From positions 620,001 to 684,000 of the forward strand of contig JARWMV010000251.1 in the NCBI GenBank assembly GCA_030998015.1: DNA of 64,000 nucleotides, read 5' to 3'. Shown here piece by piece: positions 60,869 through 64,000 of the stretch; positions within the stretch are counted from its first letter, which is position 1; each line of letters opens with the position of its first letter. Both the position numbers and the translations under genes were made by a program. The notes beneath the pieces were generated by a model. The model was given only the letters and a program-made list of their open reading frames with translations, did not search any database and was not told the origin of the DNA. This DNA is from Ceratorhiza oryzae-sativae (Eukaryota; Basidiomycota; Agaricomycetes; Cantharellales; Ceratobasidiaceae).

Positions 60869-61443
60869 ATACGACATGTAATTTCAAAAACAGTACCAGC
60901 TGGGAGCAGTTGTTCTATGTAGCCATTCTTGATATCCTACTTATATGATTTTGTGCATCACCACTCTGCTTTTACTAAATTGGGCGACTGTTTGGCCTCT
61001 GACTTCACGCTAGTACGGCATTGGCTAAAGGCGCGTATTTCTTTGTTCTATGTGAGTGGTTGGCATACAGTTTAAGTGTTTAAGATACCTTGAATAAATA
61101 ACGTTGAAGGTATCATTCTGTGGTACTGTGATATTTGTACCAGGAATCCCACTGATGCTACACCAAACGTTGCGTTCATCATGTAACTTGAAGGTTTTGG
61201 TCACTCGATACGGCTTCGCAGACACGCCCCGAAGGCCTGACTCTGGTCCTCCGCGAACACACAACTTATATACCCGCAAAACAGAGATCTGTATTGTTCA
61301 CGTCGCCCCCATTTGGGGGGCGATAATTGATCACAAAGCCCATATTCCATTTGAAAGATGTATCGTAATGCAGACTTCTTGTTCTCCTATCCACAAACCC
61401 CCAACAACTCAAGATTCAAAGTTGAAACACTAAATTTTAGTCA
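60869..61443. other. Convergent 3' intergenic region
   Basis: The 575 bp between the citrate synthase stop and the stop of the kinase-ACID gene. No coding frame or RNA gene is seen. Confidence 0.4.
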
Positions 61444-64000
61444 TTAGGGAGCAGAATAAGGAGCCGCGGGCATCAAGTCCCTCTCGCTAGGACGTTCGTT
61501 AAGTGCGCTGAGATCAATGGGCTTGCCATGCAGCGCAAACTCGGGCGGGCATGGCCTTTCTAGGAACAACTTGAATAAGATTCGGCCTGGAGCATCAGGA
61601 GAGCTGAAAAACAATAAGCCATGAGCGGAGTTTGGTGAAGTCGCTACACAGCTCGGAGAGCTTAAAGAGAATTTGTAGAATATAGTCTGTGCACACGGGG
61701 CATTCAGCAGTCCCGAGGTATATCAAAACGATAACTTAAGTAACGCACATATCCAATTGAAACAGCCTTGTGGAATACCCTGTAGTTCTCCTGATCCGTG
61801 TCCAAGTGCGCGGTGTCTACGATGATCTGCCCAGATGGTAGACCTAACAAATACATTTCCGTCGCCGCCATGGACGACATCCACTCGAACCCTTGTGTCT
61901 CAGCCAGTTGTAATGGCCACAAACCTGCCTGGCTATCTCCCAGGTCAATTCACAAACCGGATATGATGTTGAAATATATCAAACGTACATGTTATGCCCA
62001 GATCCGCCCACAGCGATAGCATGGAAATGTAGCCGTGAGCATGTAGCCTGGCCTGCTCTATAGATTTGATACACAATTTTTCCGCTCCAGGTATGCTGCT
62101 CAGAAGGCCGGTTTAGGCTATGATAGATAGGCGAGTATACTTTCATCTGCATATCACAATGGGTGCGCGTTTTGCATCAGAAACTCGCGCCATAGGTTCA
62201 CGAATATCGAGACTACGCACTTGTTCGCTGGGTAGCGCCGTCGGCTCGGTGCCTGGCACCTCGCGCATCCGTGGGGAGTATCGATGAGTCGGGTACTTTC
62301 TATGCCCAGGTGGGAGAGTCGACCAACGGACGTTTTCCAAGCTGCTTGATTCTAGAATCTGCGGGGGCAGGTTGTGTTTAATATCAGCGATGAAACCCGT
62401 GAAAGTTTGTTCATGGATCTCGTCGAGCATCCCAAGCGCTGAGTGAAAGGGAGCAGGGACTATGGTGTCCTGGGGAGGGGAGGGGATTGCTTTCTCTGGT
62501 TGTGCTAGATCCCTCATCTATCTGATTGTAAGAATGTTTAGAAGAAAGCCGCTGCATATGTACGCGCACGCATTCAACAACCTGGGATGCGGTAGGCCGC
62601 TCCTTAGGAGAATCGGCCCAGCAGCTCTTCAACAGCGACCAAATTCTATCGCCGTAGTAGGTATTTGATGGTATATAATTTTCCGGTCGCGCAGGTATCT
62701 CTTTTGTGACAGCTTTTGCGAAGTAGATTGCGTGAACTGTTTTCATCACTTGTCAACATCACCCAATCCGCTGAAAGACATTTAAGAAAGCACTAAACTG
62801 TTTTTCTTTTCGCAATAAGGAATCTTTCCCGTGATTGTCTCCTATACTGCCATCGTAAGCTCCGTCAATTCGTTTAGTAGATGGATGATCGTTACCAGTA
62901 CAGTCTACCCAAATCTGTAGTTAGCGTAGACGATATGGAGTAACGATTTTAATAAGTATACCATCCCAAGCGAGTACACATCCGCCTCCCGAGTATTGCT
63001 GCTCTGCCTCTCGTCCATCAGCTCAGGAGCCTGTACTTGCTAAATACCAAAGTGACCTCGTACGACACAGCCCAGCACCTTACCGTCCAGTGGGGGGTAT
63101 TCCAATTCTTTTGTGTTGTTTCAATGATCGCTAATGTTCCGTCGTGAACTGCGTTGCCGAAGTCATTGATCATGGGGACACCTTCATTCGACACAAGAAC
63201 GTTAGACTGGAATTTACTAATTAGAACACCCGCTAGATTTAATGTACCGGGTGACTTACTCCCTTGAGATCTCCATGAACCTGTAGTACGACGAATTCAG
63301 TGTAATGGAGAAGAAATTAGGAGAGCACCTACGATTCCGACACAATGCAGATATTCCAGACCCTCGCATACTTGCATACTCTACTTAACCAGCTTTATGA
63401 GTCAGCACTCCCCTACAGAAAAAGAACACTCCGTACTAGAGAGTGGCGATCAATATTTGGGTGCTTGGTGAGGTATAGAGGCAAATTGCCATTGTCCATC
63501 CATAATGATATCATCCGAAGTTGGCTGTGAAACTCAACTAGTCCAAGCAGTGGCAGCACATTGGGGTGACGGCATTTTGACCACACATATAGCTCACGGG
63601 CCGCACGCTGTGGTCGTATCAGCTTCATTATAGAGAATTAGACACAGGATAACTTGCCCTTAGGAGTTTGCCAACGTTCTCCTCGGGTTCAGGACTATAT
63701 GGCAAGCGCAAGGTTTTGATTGCAACCCTTGTTCCGTCGGATAGTTCTCCTTGGTATACGTCTCCAAAGCCGCCAGTTGCTACTGGTTGGAGAGTGGTCG
63801 ATCCAGGACGGAGCTCATTTGTGAGATTTCTGCAACCACGTGCGGTAAGATGTGCTGCAATCTCGTGCAATGGCTAAATACCCAGTTAAAGCCCAAAGCT
63901 ATATGATCTGGAGCAACTGATCTTACGGTGCTTCTATCAATAGCCTTATTCTCCACGATCTCGAAAACCGCATGAACATGGATATTCAGATTGAATGGTA
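61444..64000 (-). CDS. TKL-type protein kinase fused to a MED25 ACID-like domain (5' end outside window)
   Basis: The left part is a kinase: LHEIAAHLTARGCRNLTNEL, glycine loop VATGGFGDVYQG, RVAIKTL lysine, RHPNVLPLLGLVE, YLHCVGIVHGDLKGSN catalytic loop, INDFGNAV, HWTAPELMDE and WADSPKERPTASQV. The frame then runs to PTALPSEQ and a stop at 62143. Removing an intron at 62147-62220 (GTGCGT...TGCAG, phase 0) instead joins SEQ to MKVYSPIYHSLNRPSEQH, then TWSGKIVYQIYRAGQATCSR, LHFHAIAVG, then LWPLQLAETQGFEW, LPSGQIIVDTAHLDTDQENY, VFHKAVSIGY and GLLFFSSPDAPGRILFKLFL, stop 61444. Introns at 61933-61988 and 61687-61748 share position and phase with MED25. All exons are open. The alternative is two adjacent genes with overlapping ends. 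Confidence 0.7.

Noticed and set aside
62143..62146. Overlapping stop/start (ATGA) between the kinase ORF and the ACID-like ORF, suggesting a coupled pair of genes
   Set aside because: Coupled translation of this kind is not expected in a fungus, and a consensus phase-0 intron (62147-62220) removes the stop and fuses the frames. I kept the two-gene model only as an alternative.

Overview
The window is eukaryotic, gene-dense nuclear DNA from a filamentous basidiomycete. The evidence is short introns (about 47-75 nt) in nearly every gene, conserved single-copy fungal genes, a basidiomycete-type DUF6533 membrane protein, and a TKL kinase with the HGDLKGxN catalytic loop common in Agaricomycetes. 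An Agaricomycete of the Ceratobasidiaceae (Rhizoctonia-like) type is my inference; the sequence does not prove it. There is no operon, plasmid, phage or CRISPR content.

Layout. 1-10 kb: a truncated gene, cytochrome c heme lyase, a thaumatin-like GPI protein, a monocarboxylate-type MFS transporter, eIF4A and a second MFS transporter. 12-20 kb: an ABC-F ATPase, glyoxalase II, a DUF6533 membrane protein and dephospho-CoA kinase. 22-34 kb: a DapA-family aldolase, SRP receptor alpha, a long arrestin-like protein with EEK repeats, and a heat-shock factor. 36-49 kb: a J-domain protein, a GBD/FH3 protein, a DUF4112 protein, an RMD1/DUF155 protein, IWS1, a BAH-PHD protein and tRNA m7G methyltransferase TRM8. 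49-64 kb: Mediator MED25, exosome RRP41, a type-B carboxylesterase, ARPC2, mitochondrial citrate synthase, and a kinase gene that runs off the right edge.

Two things stand out. (1) Five U2 snRNA genes are scattered through the intergenic gaps (5' ends at 11428, 22464, 34669, 42036 and 53353, on both strands). All share one control architecture: a GCACRGACC element about 56 nt upstream, a TATA-like box about 35 nt upstream, and a GGCCTAACCCTA element about 216 nt downstream of the RNA start. Compensatory base changes in one copy indicate selection on RNA structure. (2) The kinase gene at the right edge appears to continue, through an in-phase intron, into a domain homologous to the C-terminal activator-interaction (ACID-like) region of MED25. 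The presumed parent MED25 gene lies about 10 kb away, and the two share two intron positions and phases. This predicts a kinase-ACID fusion protein.

Several otherwise conserved genes (eIF4A, RMD1, DUF4112, MED25, thaumatin) carry isolated 1-2 nt frame breaks. Because eIF4A is essential, most of these are probably assembly indels, and gene models should be checked against reads.
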